Below, one piece after another: positions 24,430 to 33,900 of a stretch of 64,000 nt of DNA (the stretch's first letter is position 1; every line of letters starts with the position of its first letter). Below the pieces are notes generated by a model. That model did not search any database, had not been told where the DNA came from, and saw only the letters and a program-made list of their open reading frames with translations. Both the position numbers and the translations under genes were made by a program. The stretch comes from Micromonospora antibiotica (GTDB lineage: Bacteria > Actinomycetota > Actinomycetes > Mycobacteriales > Micromonosporaceae). The stretch is from NCBI RefSeq assembly GCF_017599305.1, contig NZ_JAGFWR010000029.1, positions 1-64,000 on the forward strand. Reading direction: 5' to 3'.

Positions 24430-25701
24430 TCAGCCGAAGGCGGCGTCCAGGATGTCCAACCCACGGGCCAGCTCGTCGTCGGAGATCACCAGCGGCGGCA
24501 GGAACCGCAGCACGTTGCCGTAGGTGCCGCAGGTCAGGGTGAGCAGGCCGGCGGCGTGACAGGCCGCCGAGACGGCACTGGCGGCGGCCGGGTCCGGGAC
24601 CAGGGTGCCCGGCCGGACCAGCTCCACCGCCAGCATCGCGCCCCGGCCGCGTACCTCGGCGATCCGGGGGTCGCGGGCGGCGACGGCGCGCAACCGGTCG
24701 GCGAGCACCGACCCGATCCGCCGGGCGGCGGCGGCCAGGTCCAGCTCCCGCATCGTCTCGATGCTGGCCAGGGCCGCCGCGCAGGCGATCGGGTTGCCGC
24801 CGTAGGTGCCGCCGAGGCCGCCGACGTGCACCGCGTCCATCAGCTCCGCCCGGCCGGTCACCGCCGCCAACGGCAACCCGCCGGCGATGCCCTTGGCCAG
24901 GGTGACCAGGTCCGGCACCACGCCCTCGTGGTCGCAGGCGAACCAGTCGCCGGTACGGCAGAAGCCGGTCTGGATCTCGTCGGCGACGAACACCACCCCG
25001 GCCGCCGTCGCCCACTCCCGCAGCGCCGGCAGGAAACCCGTCGCCGGTACGACGAAACCGCCCTCCCCCTGGATCGGCTCGATCAGCAGCGCGGCCACGT
25101 TCTCCGCCCCGACCTGCTTGTCCACCAGCTCCAGCGCCCGCGCCGCCGCCTGCGCCCCGGACAACCCGCCGTCGCGCAGCGGGTACGACATCGGCACCCG
25201 GTGGATCTCCCCGGCGAACGGCCCGAACCGGTGCTTGTACGGCATGTTCTTCGCGGTCAACGCCATGGTCAGGTTGGTCCGGCCGTGGTAGGCGTGCTCG
25301 AAGACCACCACCGCCTGCCGTCCGGTGGCGTGCCGGGCGATCTTCACCGCGTTCTCCACCGCCTCGGCACCCGAGTTGAACAGCGCCGACCGCTTCTCGA
25401 AGGTGCCCGGGGTCAACGCGTTGAGCTGCTCGCAGACCGCCACGTACGACTCGTACGGCGCGACCATGAAGCAGGTGTGGGTGAACCGTTCGACCTGGGC
25501 GCGTACCGCCTCCACGACGCGCGGGGCCGAGTTGCCGACGCTGGTGACCGCGATGCCGGCGGCGAAGTCGATCCACTCCCGCCCCTCGACGTCGACGATC
25601 GTGCCGCCGCTGGCGGTGTCCACGTAGGAGTCGATGACGCTGCCGACCCCCCGGGCCACGGCGGCACCCCGCCGCCGGTGCAGCTCCGCACTGGAAACCA
25701 C
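24430..25701 (-). CDS. gabT: 4-aminobutyrate aminotransferase (GabT-like)
   Basis: 423 residues from GTG 25701. Class III aminotransferase motifs are FNSGAEAVENAVKIAR, VADEIQTGFCRTG and the PLP lysine in LVTLAKGIAGGLP. It converts GABA and 2-oxoglutarate to succinate semialdehyde and glutamate. A longer in-frame version from 25821 would add 40 residues encoded by a 60-bp repeat pair (VSARSEPGLRAPQSRTK twice); I treat those as a repeat leader, but they may be translated as an N-terminal extension. It lies downstream of the aldehyde dehydrogenase on the same strand. Confidence 0.92.
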   Translation of the reverse strand: MVSSAELHRRRGAAVARGVGSVIDSYVDTASGGTIVDVEGREWIDFAAGIAVTSVGNSAPRVVEAVRAQVERFTHTCFMVAPYESYVAVCEQLNALTPGTFEKRSALFNSGAEAVENAVKIARHATGRQAVVVFEHAYHGRTNLTMALTAKNMPYKHRFGPFAGEIHRVPMSYPLRDGGLSGAQAAARALELVDKQVGAENVAALLIEPIQGEGGFVVPATGFLPALREWATAAGVVFVADEIQTGFCRTGDWFACDHEGVVPDLVTLAKGIAGGLPLAAVTGRAELMDAVHVGGLGGTYGGNPIACAAALASIETMRELDLAAAARRIGSVLADRLRAVAARDPRIAEVRGRGAMLAVELVRPGTLVPDPAAASAVSAACHAAGLLTLTCGTYGNVLRFLPPLVISDDELARGLDILDAAFG

Positions 25702-25821
25702 AGTGCCGTCTTTCGTTCGCGACTGCGGGGCTCGCAAACCCGGCTCACTCCTCGCGCTCACGGGGCTGTCTTTTGTTCGCGACTGCGGGGCTCGCAAACC
25801 CGGCTCACTCCTCGCGCTCAC
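25702..25821 (-). repeat. Two 60-bp repeats at the gabT start
   Basis: Two near-identical 60-bp units, each beginning GTGAGCGCGAGGAGTGAGCC on the minus strand, fill the space between the aldehyde dehydrogenase stop and the gabT GTG. They share their first 16 bases and the GAGCCCCGCAGTCGCGA block with the array before potC. The units are in frame with gabT, so they could add 40 residues. Confidence 0.95.
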
Positions 25822-25825
25822 GGGA

Positions 25826-27262
25826 TCAGCCGCCGAAGTGGTGCATGACGTGCTTGATCCGGGTGTAGTCCTCCAGGCTGTAGACCGACAGGTCCTTGCC
25901 GTGCCCGGAGTGCTTGAAACCGCCGTGCGGCATCTCCGACACGAACGGGATGTGGGTGTTCACCCAGACGCAGCCGAAGTCGAGCCGGCGGGTCATCCGC
26001 ATCGCCCGCCCGTGGTCACGCGTCCAGACCGAGGCGGACAGGCCGTAGTCGACGCCGTTGGCCCAGCGCACCGCCTCGTCCTCGTCGGTGAACCGCTGCA
26101 CGGTGATGACCGGGCCGAACACCTCCTGCTGGATGATCTCGTCGGCCTGGCGTACCCCGGAGACCACGGTGGGGGAGTAGAAGTAGCCGCGCCCGCCCAC
26201 CCGCGCGCCACCGGTGTGCAGGTCGGCATGATCGGGGAGCCGGTCGACGAAGCCGCTGACCCGGGCGAGCTGGTTGGCGTTGTTCAGCGGGCCGTAGAGC
26301 ACGTCGGCGTCGTCCGGGGCACCGGTGCGCGTGTTGCGGGCCTGCTCGGTGAGGGCCGCCACGAAGTCGTCGTGCACGCCGGGGCCGGCCAGCACCCGGG
26401 TCGCCGCAGTGCAGTCCTGACCGGCGTTGAAGTAGCCGCCCATCGCTATCGCCTCGGCCGCCGCCGCCACGTCCGCGTCGTCGAAGACCACCACCGGGGC
26501 CTTGCCGCCCAGCTCCAGGTGGGTCCGCTTGAGGTCCGGCGCGGCGGCGGAGGCGACCTCCATGCCCGCCCGGGTCGAGCCGGTGATCGACACCAGCTGC
26601 GGCGTCGGATGCGCCACCAGGGTACGACCGGTGTCCCGGTCGCCGCAGACCACGTTGAACACCCCCGGCGGGAAGAACTCGGCGGCGATCTCGGCCAGCA
26701 GCAGCGTCGACACCGGCGTGGTGTCCGACGGTTTCAACACCACCGTGTTGCCGGCCGCCAACGCCGGGGCGATCTTCCACACCGCCATCATCAGCGGGTA
26801 GTTCCACGGGGTGACCTGCGCACAGACCCCGATCGGCTCCCGCCGCACGTACGAGGTGTGCCCGGCCAGGTACTCCCCGGCCGAACGGCCCTCCAACATG
26901 CGCGCCGCCCCGGCGAAGAACCGGAACTGGTCCACCGCCGGCGGCAACTCCTCCTCGGCGGTGAGCTGCCGCGGCTTGCCGGTGTTGCGCACCTCCGCGT
27001 CGACCAGCTCGGCGGCCCGCGACTCCACCGCGTCGGCGAGCTTCAGCATCGCCCGCTGCCGCTCCGCCGGGGTGGTCTCCCGCCAGGTCTCGAAGGCGGT
27101 GGCGGCGGCCCGCATCGCCGCGTCCACGTCCGCCGCGCCGGAGACGGGAGCCTGGGCGAAGACATCACCGGTGCAGGGGTCGATCAGGTCGGCGTGACCG
27201 CCGTCCACCGGGTCGACGTACGCGCCGTCGACGAAGTTGCGCAACTGCTGCTGGTCGCTCAT
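25826..27262 (-). CDS. Aldehyde dehydrogenase (gamma-aminobutyraldehyde type)
   Basis: 478 residues from ATG 27262, 7 bases after GGAGAG; an upstream in-frame start at 27355 is not supported. Catalytic motifs are HLELGGKAPVVVF (glutamate) and FNAGQDCTAATRV (cysteine), with the NAD-binding stretch SITGSTRAG. Similarity and context suggest oxidation of 4-aminobutyraldehyde to GABA, feeding gabT, which follows on the same strand. Divergent from the second aldehyde dehydrogenase at 27406. Confidence 0.9.
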   Translation of the reverse strand: MSDQQQLRNFVDGAYVDPVDGGHADLIDPCTGDVFAQAPVSGAADVDAAMRAAATAFETWRETTPAERQRAMLKLADAVESRAAELVDAEVRNTGKPRQLTAEEELPPAVDQFRFFAGAARMLEGRSAGEYLAGHTSYVRREPIGVCAQVTPWNYPLMMAVWKIAPALAAGNTVVLKPSDTTPVSTLLLAEIAAEFFPPGVFNVVCGDRDTGRTLVAHPTPQLVSITGSTRAGMEVASAAAPDLKRTHLELGGKAPVVVFDDADVAAAAEAIAMGGYFNAGQDCTAATRVLAGPGVHDDFVAALTEQARNTRTGAPDDADVLYGPLNNANQLARVSGFVDRLPDHADLHTGGARVGGRGYFYSPTVVSGVRQADEIIQQEVFGPVITVQRFTDEDEAVRWANGVDYGLSASVWTRDHGRAMRMTRRLDFGCVWVNTHIPFVSEMPHGGFKHSGHGKDLSVYSLEDYTRIKHVMHHFGG

Positions 27263-27405
27263 GGTGAGGTCTCTCCAGGGGTGGCTGGGAGTCGGAGTCA
27301 GCGGAGGCAATCGCAATCTGACTGCCATCTTGGCTACCGAATTCGCGGCAGACAAGGGCTTGAGCGACTGTTTCCGTGTGACTGCCCGTCGTCTACGCTG
27401 CCGAC

Positions 27406-28845
27406 GTGGAGCCGAGAGCGTGCTGGGTCGCCGGTCGTGCCGTCCACGGCGACGACGAGGTGACCGTCACCCACCCGTACGACGGTCGGGCGGTGGGGCG
27501 TACCAGCTGGGCCACGCCCGGCCAGGTCGAAACCGCCGTCGCGGCGGCGGCCCGGGTGGCGACGGAGGCCGCGGCCCTGCCCGCGCACGTGCGGGCGGCG
27601 GCCCTCGACCACGTGTCCCGGGAACTCGCCGCGCGGGCGGCCGAGGTGGCCGACCTGATCACCGCCGAGAACGGCAAGCCCGTCACCTGGGCGCGGGCCG
27701 AGGTGGGCCGGGCGGTGTCGACGTTCCGCTGGGCGGCCGAGGAGGCCCGACGGTTCTCCGGCGAGATGCAGCGCCTCGACACCGACCCCACCGCGACCGG
27801 CCGGATCGCCCTGGTCAGGAGGGTGCCCCGGGGGCCGGTGCTGGGCATCACCCCGTTCAACTTCCCGCTCAACCTGGTGGCGCACAAGGTCGCCCCGGCC
27901 CTCGCGGTCGGTGCGCCGATCATCGTGAAGCCCGCCCCGGCGACACCGCTGTCCGCGCTGCTGCTCGGCGAGATCCTCGCCGGCACCGACCTGCCGGCCG
28001 GGATGTTCTCGGTGCTGCCGCTGCCCAACGACCGCACCGCCGACCTGGTCGACGACCCCCGGCTGCCGGTGGTGTCGTTCACCGGCTCCGGGCCGGTCGG
28101 CGCGCAGATCCGCCGTCAGGTGCCGGACAAGCACGTCACCCTGGAACTCGGCGGCAACGCGGCGGCGGTCATCTGCGCCGACTGGTCGTCCGACGCGGAC
28201 CTGGACTTCGCCGCCCAGCGGATCGCCACCTTCGGCAACTACCAGGCCGGGCAGTCCTGCATCGCCGTGCAGCGGGTCCTCGTGCACGAACACCACCACG
28301 ACGCCTTCCTGCCCCGGCTGGTCGCCGCCGTGCGGGCACTGCGCACCGGCGACCCCACCGCCGAGTCGACCGACGTCGGGCCGCTGGTCTCCGTCGAGGC
28401 CGCGCAACGGGTCGAGGCGTGGGTCGACGAGGCCGTCGCCGCCGGGGCCACCGTCGAGACCGGGGGCCGCCGCGACGGCGCCAGCTACCCACCCACCGTG
28501 CTGACCGGGGTGCCGGCGTCGGCCAAGGTCTGCGCCGAAGAAGTCTTCGGGCCGGTGCTGGTGGTGGCGTCGGTGGACAGCGACGGCGCCGCGTTCGCCG
28601 CCGTCAACGACTCGGCGTACGGGCTGCAGGCCGGCGTGTTCACCCACCGGCTCGACGTGGCGTTCACCGCCGCACGGGTGCTGGAGGTGGGCGGGGTGAT
28701 CGTCGGCGACGTGCCGTCGTACCGGGCCGACCAGATGCCGTACGGGGGCGTCAAGGGCAGCGGCGTCGGCCGGGAGGGCGTGCGGTCGGCGATGGACGAC
28801 TACACCGAGCCGAGGGTGCTGGTGCTGACCGGGATGCCGCTGTAA
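27406..28845 (+). CDS. Aldehyde dehydrogenase (possibly succinate-semialdehyde dehydrogenase)
   Basis: 479 residues from GTG. ALDH motifs: ELGGNAAAVICADW (glutamate), YQAGQSCIAVQRV (cysteine), GVLGITPFN-like region (GPVLGITPFNFPLN), and SFTGSGPVG for NAD binding. It is divergent from the first aldehyde dehydrogenase across a 143-base gap. In pathway terms the missing step after GabT is succinate semialdehyde to succinate, which this enzyme could supply. Substrate is inferred from context; methylmalonate-semialdehyde or lactaldehyde-type enzymes look similar. Confidence 0.87.
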   Translation: MEPRACWVAGRAVHGDDEVTVTHPYDGRAVGRTSWATPGQVETAVAAAARVATEAAALPAHVRAAALDHVSRELAARAAEVADLITAENGKPVTWARAEVGRAVSTFRWAAEEARRFSGEMQRLDTDPTATGRIALVRRVPRGPVLGITPFNFPLNLVAHKVAPALAVGAPIIVKPAPATPLSALLLGEILAGTDLPAGMFSVLPLPNDRTADLVDDPRLPVVSFTGSGPVGAQIRRQVPDKHVTLELGGNAAAVICADWSSDADLDFAAQRIATFGNYQAGQSCIAVQRVLVHEHHHDAFLPRLVAAVRALRTGDPTAESTDVGPLVSVEAAQRVEAWVDEAVAAGATVETGGRRDGASYPPTVLTGVPASAKVCAEEVFGPVLVVASVDSDGAAFAAVNDSAYGLQAGVFTHRLDVAFTAARVLEVGGVIVGDVPSYRADQMPYGGVKGSGVGREGVRSAMDDYTEPRVLVLTGMPL

Positions 28846-28861
28846 CCCCGGCACACCCCTC

Positions 28862-30085
28862 TCACCAGCTGCCGTCGTCCCGGACCCGGGTCGGGGCGAG
28901 ACCCAGGAGCAGGGTGGTCAGCGCCGCATCGACGTCGTCGCCGAGGAACCACTCGCCCGCCTGGTCCAGCGCGAAGACCCGGCCGTGCTCGTCCACCGCC
29001 AGGATCGCGTCCGGATGCCCAGCGCCGATCGGGAAGAGCCGTACGCCGAGCACGGCACCGAAGTCCGCCAGGGTGGCGGCGGTGTAGGCGGCGTGCACGG
29101 GGTCGATGGAGAACCGCGAGATCCACACCTGCCGCCCGGGACCGCGCCGACCGGAGGCAAGCCCCGGAAACCTGGTGAGGGCGTTCAGCGCGGACGTGAG
29201 ATCAGGATGTCGGGGGGAGATCTCCCTCGTTTCCGCCATCGCCTCCTCGGCAAGGCCATCGTCACCGAACCCCGGACGCCAGCCGGCGCTCACCAGCGCG
29301 TCGGCCACCTCCGGCGCGAACCGCCCCGGCTCCGGCGCGGCCTGCCTGTCCGGCTGCCACTGCCGGGTGAACGCGAGTTCGGACCAGCCGAGGACCGCGA
29401 AGTGCACCAGGAAGTTGAGGCAGGAGTCGCACGGGCGTTCCGCCGGGCCGGCCTGTGGATCATCCGGCTCGCGGGCCAGGAACACGTCCATCCCGGTCGC
29501 CAGCAGCAGCGACTCCGCCTCGCGCATGGTCAGCGGTGGCTGGCCGGCGGCGGCGCGACGGTGGTCGTACTCGTGCAGGACGTCGGAGACGACGACCATC
29601 TCGGCGTGCCGGTCGCCTCCGCGCACCAGGTGCCCCGGGGGCAGCTCGTCCAGGTAGGCCCGGACCAGTGGGTGGTGCCGCACCGCCACGTCGCCCTTGA
29701 CACCGTGACCGAGGTAGGTGCGGCCCTCGACAGTCAGGTGCGCCACGGTGGCGGGTGTCGGCAGCCGACGGATCTCGCGGAGCAGCAGGCTGGCCGGGTC
29801 GACGGTGCGCGGGGCGGGGGTGCCGGTGGGACGGCTGCGGCGGTACATCTGCTGCACCACGGCCGCCGGCACCCGGGGCCAGGTGGTGACCTCGCCGGTC
29901 TCCTTGTCGACGACGGTGGTCGGCAGGTCGCCGGGGTCCGTGTCGACCGCGCGGTCGACGGTCGACCTGATCACGTAGCCCAGGTCGAACTCGTCCAGGG
30001 TGGCCCGGCACTCGTGGCCCAGACGCTGCGAGTCCCGCCGGGCCCACACGTCGGCGAGTTGCTCGGCCTGTTGGCGATCGATCAC
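28862..30085 (-). CDS. YwqJ-like deaminase fused to a SUKH-3 domain
   Basis: 407 residues. The middle carries a zinc deaminase signature: HAE at residues 160-162 and PCDSC at 218-222, as in YwqJ-related putative nucleic-acid deaminases of polymorphic toxin systems. The C-terminal part (from about 255, FAPEVADALVSAGWRPG) looks like the SUKH-3 immunity-type domain. It has no export signal. Divergent from a YbaB/WXG/toxin gene set, it is plausibly part of the same conflict system, either as a toxin-like effector or as an immunity protein. Confidence 0.75.
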   Translation of the reverse strand: MIDRQQAEQLADVWARRDSQRLGHECRATLDEFDLGYVIRSTVDRAVDTDPGDLPTTVVDKETGEVTTWPRVPAAVVQQMYRRSRPTGTPAPRTVDPASLLLREIRRLPTPATVAHLTVEGRTYLGHGVKGDVAVRHHPLVRAYLDELPPGHLVRGGDRHAEMVVVSDVLHEYDHRRAAAGQPPLTMREAESLLLATGMDVFLAREPDDPQAGPAERPCDSCLNFLVHFAVLGWSELAFTRQWQPDRQAAPEPGRFAPEVADALVSAGWRPGFGDDGLAEEAMAETREISPRHPDLTSALNALTRFPGLASGRRGPGRQVWISRFSIDPVHAAYTAATLADFGAVLGVRLFPIGAGHPDAILAVDEHGRVFALDQAGEWFLGDDVDAALTTLLLGLAPTRVRDDGSW

Positions 30086-30165
30086 GGCCCGAAACTACCG
30101 GACCCCACGGAATCGTGGCACCCGGTATGGTTCGCCTGACTGACGGTGACCGGGGGAGGGTGGCC

Positions 30166-30591
30166 TTGGCCGAGAGGGTGGACCGCGACGCGAACCAGGC
30201 GCTCCGGGCGCGGTTCGACGAGGTGTACGGCCAATACCGGCGGTTGCGGTCCGGTGTGGACGAACTGGGGTCCGAACTGGCCGCGCTGCGGGTCACGGAG
30301 CGGTCGGACGACGGCCAGGTCATCGCCACGGTGGGTGCCCGCGGCGAGCTGATCTCGGTGGAGCTCACCGGCGAGGTCTACCACGACCGCGATCACCACG
30401 CGCTCAGTCGCAAGATCACCATGACGGTGCACCGGGCCTGCGCCCGAGCGGCCACGGCCACCCAGGAGTTGGTCGCCGCCCATCTGCCGGCCGGCTCGGG
30501 GTCGGTGGAGTTCCTGCGTACGGGCGACTTCGGCGCACTGTTCGGGCGGGCCGACGCGGTGCTCCGGCGGGAGGACGAACGGCATGGGTGA
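30166..30591 (+). CDS. YbaB/EbfC-like protein at the head of the toxin operon
   Basis: 141 residues if translation starts at TTG 30166, which is 6 bases after GGGGGAGG. In-frame starts at 30115, 30127 and 30160 have poorer spacing, and TATGGT (30126-30131) may be the -10. The sequence is coiled-coil-like at first (YGQYRRLRSGVDELGSEL), then shows a YbaB fold (GQVIATVGARGELISVELTGEVY). In actinobacteria such proteins often precede WXG100-like genes in type VII-linked clusters. It overlaps the next gene by 8 bases. Role unknown. Confidence 0.75.
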   Translation: MAERVDRDANQALRARFDEVYGQYRRLRSGVDELGSELAALRVTERSDDGQVIATVGARGELISVELTGEVYHDRDHHALSRKITMTVHRACARAATATQELVAAHLPAGSGSVEFLRTGDFGALFGRADAVLRREDERHG

Positions 30592-30928
30592 GGGGCAACT
30601 CTGGCTCGATCCGGCCCGGGCTCGGCGGGGTGGCGCCGACCTGCACCTGGCCGGTGAGTCGGTGTCGGCCCGCCGCGTCACCCTCGGTGCGGAGATCACG
30701 GCGGCCAGCGCACCCCGCCCATGGGGTCGGGACGACATCGGCGCGGCCTTCGAGATGAGCTACCGGTCCCACGAGGAGACCCTGCTGCGTGCCTGGGCCG
30801 GGCTCGGCCGATCGTTGGAGGGGCTCGGCACCGACGTGGTCACCTCGGTCGACGCCAACCTACGGACCGACGCGGCCAGCGGCCGGCGCTTCGACCGGGT
30901 GGCCGACCCTCGTGACCGTCGGCACTGA
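30584..30928 (+). CDS. WXG100-like small protein
   Basis: 114 residues, helical, with a central WG turn (SAPRPWGRDDIGAAFEMSY) and the spacing of ESAT-6/WXG100 hairpin proteins. These are substrates or chaperones of type VII secretion. It overlaps the YbaB-like gene and lies 15 bases before the large toxin gene, so it is the expected partner that carries the toxin to the secretion machine. The family link rests on helix pattern and context. Confidence 0.7.
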   Translation: MGEGQLWLDPARARRGGADLHLAGESVSARRVTLGAEITAASAPRPWGRDDIGAAFEMSYRSHEETLLRAWAGLGRSLEGLGTDVVTSVDANLRTDAASGRRFDRVADPRDRRH

Positions 30929-30943
30929 CCTGCGGGGGAAGCC

Positions 30944-33900
30944 GTGACCGTGCTGCCGAGCCCGATCCCGCACCCCCTCGACTACAGCCCTTGGGACCTG
31001 CCGGGCTGGGCCTACGAGGCGCTTGACTGGGTGGTCGGCGTGGAGTGGCCGGAGGGAAACGAACGCGCCGTCTGGGATCTCGCCGACCAGTGGTACGCCG
31101 TGGCGGGCGCGCTGGCCGGCCCCCGTGCCGACGCGATCGCCGCCGCCACCGAGGTACGCGGCGGATACGGCGCAGCCGGCGCGGTCCCGGAGGCGTTCGA
31201 GGTGGCCTGGCGACGGCTCGCCGACGGCGACGATGCCCCGTTGACGGTGCTGCTCGCGGTCAGTACCGACCTGGGCCGCCTGGTCGAGGAGTGCGGCTGC
31301 GACATCGAGGCCGCCAAGCTCGAGGTGTGGATCGAACTCGGCATCCTGGTCGTGGAGCTGCTCGCGCTCGCCGTCGCTGCCGCACTCACCGCCGGGGCCG
31401 CCTCACCGGCGGCCGGCGCTGCGGTCACCGCCAGTCGGCTGGTCATCCAGCAGATTTTCCGCCGGCTGATGGCGCAACTGGCCAAGAAGGCGCTCCGACA
31501 GGGCCTCAAGGAGGCGGGCGAGCGGGCCGCCAAAGAAGTGGCCCGGGACGGGATGCGTGGGCTCGGCAAGCGGGCGGTCAAAGGGGGCCTGTTCGAGGCG
31601 GGACAGGAGGGCGGCGTCAACCTCGCGACGCAGGCGTACCAGAACTCCACCGGTCGCCGGCACGGCCTCGACCTCGCCGATTTCGGTGCGTCGGCGCTCG
31701 GTGGACTGGCCGGTGGTGCGGTCGCACCACTGGCCGGGCTGGGGCGGCACGCCACCGGGCGGGGCGCCCGGGTCGGTGAGCACCTGGGCCGGGAGATGAC
31801 CGGTGAGGTGCTCGCGGAGGGCGCGGCGGGGCTGGCCACCGGCCAGGGAGCGTTGTCGCCGGAGGACGCGGCCCGGGCGGCCGTCTCCGGGGTCGGCGGT
31901 TCGGCGACCGCGCAGGCGGACGCCGCACTGCACGCCCGCCTCGACGGCCGGCTGCACTCGTTGGCCGACGCCACCCAGGTGTCGGCGGCCTTCCCCGTCC
32001 CACCGTCGCCGGTGCCGGCCGGCGCTGAGCAGGCGTCCCCGGCCGGCGATGCTCCTGGGCGGTCGGCCGCTGACGCTTCCGTGCCGGGACCGGCGACGTC
32101 CTTCGGCCCCACCGTCGTGGCCGGTGACGGCTCAGGCACTGCCGCCGAGACGCCGTCACCCCGCGATCCGCAGGTGCCGCCCGATCCCGGCCGGGCCGCC
32201 GCTGCCGTCGGGCCGGTGGACGGGCTGGCGGGAGCGGGCGCGGTGACGCCCCCGGCCCCACCGGCACCCGGGGTCGACCACGTCACGGGCGCGGCTCCGG
32301 CGTCGATCGTGGCCGAGTCGACGCCGTCCAGCCCCACCCTGTCCTCGGTCGCCGCCGATCAGGTGACCTCCCCGCTGACGGCAGGTCGAGTCGCTGAGGT
32401 GGTGCCGACGAACGCGGCGGTCACCGCACCACCCGGGCCCGACTCCGGGCAGGGCAACCCGCCCGCGAGCGTGACGACAGCGGGCGGAGCACCGACGGCA
32501 ACCGCTACGGCGTCACCCACCGCAGACCCCTCTCCTGGACGCATGACGTCGGGCGCTTCCACGGCCGGCGTTCCGCCGGGGCCGGCACCCGGTGGGTCGG
32601 TGGGGCCGGCACCGACGACAGGGCTCCCGACCCACGGCAGCGCACCGGCCACCGGACCGGACACCCCGCAGGCCGCCCGGGAGAGGCCGCCGGGCGTAGC
32701 CGACCGCGATGACGGGCGGCAGGGCGACAGGCGGTTCCCGCTCCTGGAGGCGCTGGCCCCCCGGCCCGTGGTCCCGCCGCCCACCGAGCCGACTCCCCCG
32801 ACACCAGATCCGGACGACGAGCCACCCCGCCCGAGAACTCCCCGGTGGTACGCCGCGAAATGGGCAGCCGAGCGGGAGGCGCTCGACCGTCGCCGCTATC
32901 AGGGCTACTTCGAGGCCCAGCGACACTGGTTCGAGGATCGGCGACGTAGGGATGACGCCGGCTTCCGGCGAGAGGTCGCCCGCGAGCACGAAGCGAGGGC
33001 ACAGCGTGCTGCTCGCCGGGCGAACCACCTACAGCGCGAAGGCCGTCTCGAACTGGCCAACTGGTATCAGCAGATCGCGAGTACCGAGCAGGCGGACAGC
33101 TATCGGGAGTTGGATCTGGCCTCGGCGATCATCGACGGCCGGGTCTTTCCCACGGATGTCGTCATCGGAGATCCTGCTGACTTTTCCCGCATCAACGACG
33201 ACGTGGCCGAGTTGGCCACCGGTGGGGTCGAGACGGGCGACAGGTCGGCGCTCACCGGCGACGACGATCCGCCGCCCATCGACCGCTCCCGCCGGTACGG
33301 GCAGTTCGGTGGGTTGCGGCCACCGCTGGCCCTGCACCAGACCGACCTCGAACGGCAGATGCCCCGGCAGCCGGACGGCAGTGTGGTGCGTACCCCCGAT
33401 CCCCGGCAGGGCGGGTGGTTCGCGCTGGCCAACGACGGTGGCCCGCAGGCCGACCCGACCCGGGGCATCAACTGCCTGGACTGCACCCTGTCCCTGTTCG
33501 AGACGTGGGTGCACGGTCGACCCAGGGTGGCCGCGCCCCGTACCTTCGACGGCTACCTGCAAGGCGACATCCGGCGTCCGGTCAACGGTGAGGCCGGCGG
33601 ACCCGGCCGGGTCGAGGAGGTCACCGGCGGACGGTTCCAGAAGCTGTTCGCCGTCGCCGACGGTGTCCCGCCGGGGCCGGCAGACCTGCGCCAGTCCGTC
33701 GAACGGGGCTACCGCAACCTGCACGACCAACTGGTCCTGGGAGGTCACGGCAGCTACGCCTTCCTGATCACCGAGTGGGAGAACGGCGGCTCGCACGCCT
33801 GGGTGGCGCTCAACCAGAACGGGACGGTGCTCTATCTCGACCCGCAGGCGGGAACGGTCCACGAGCGCCCCCTCTACGCCCATGCCGGCCGGCGGCACCC

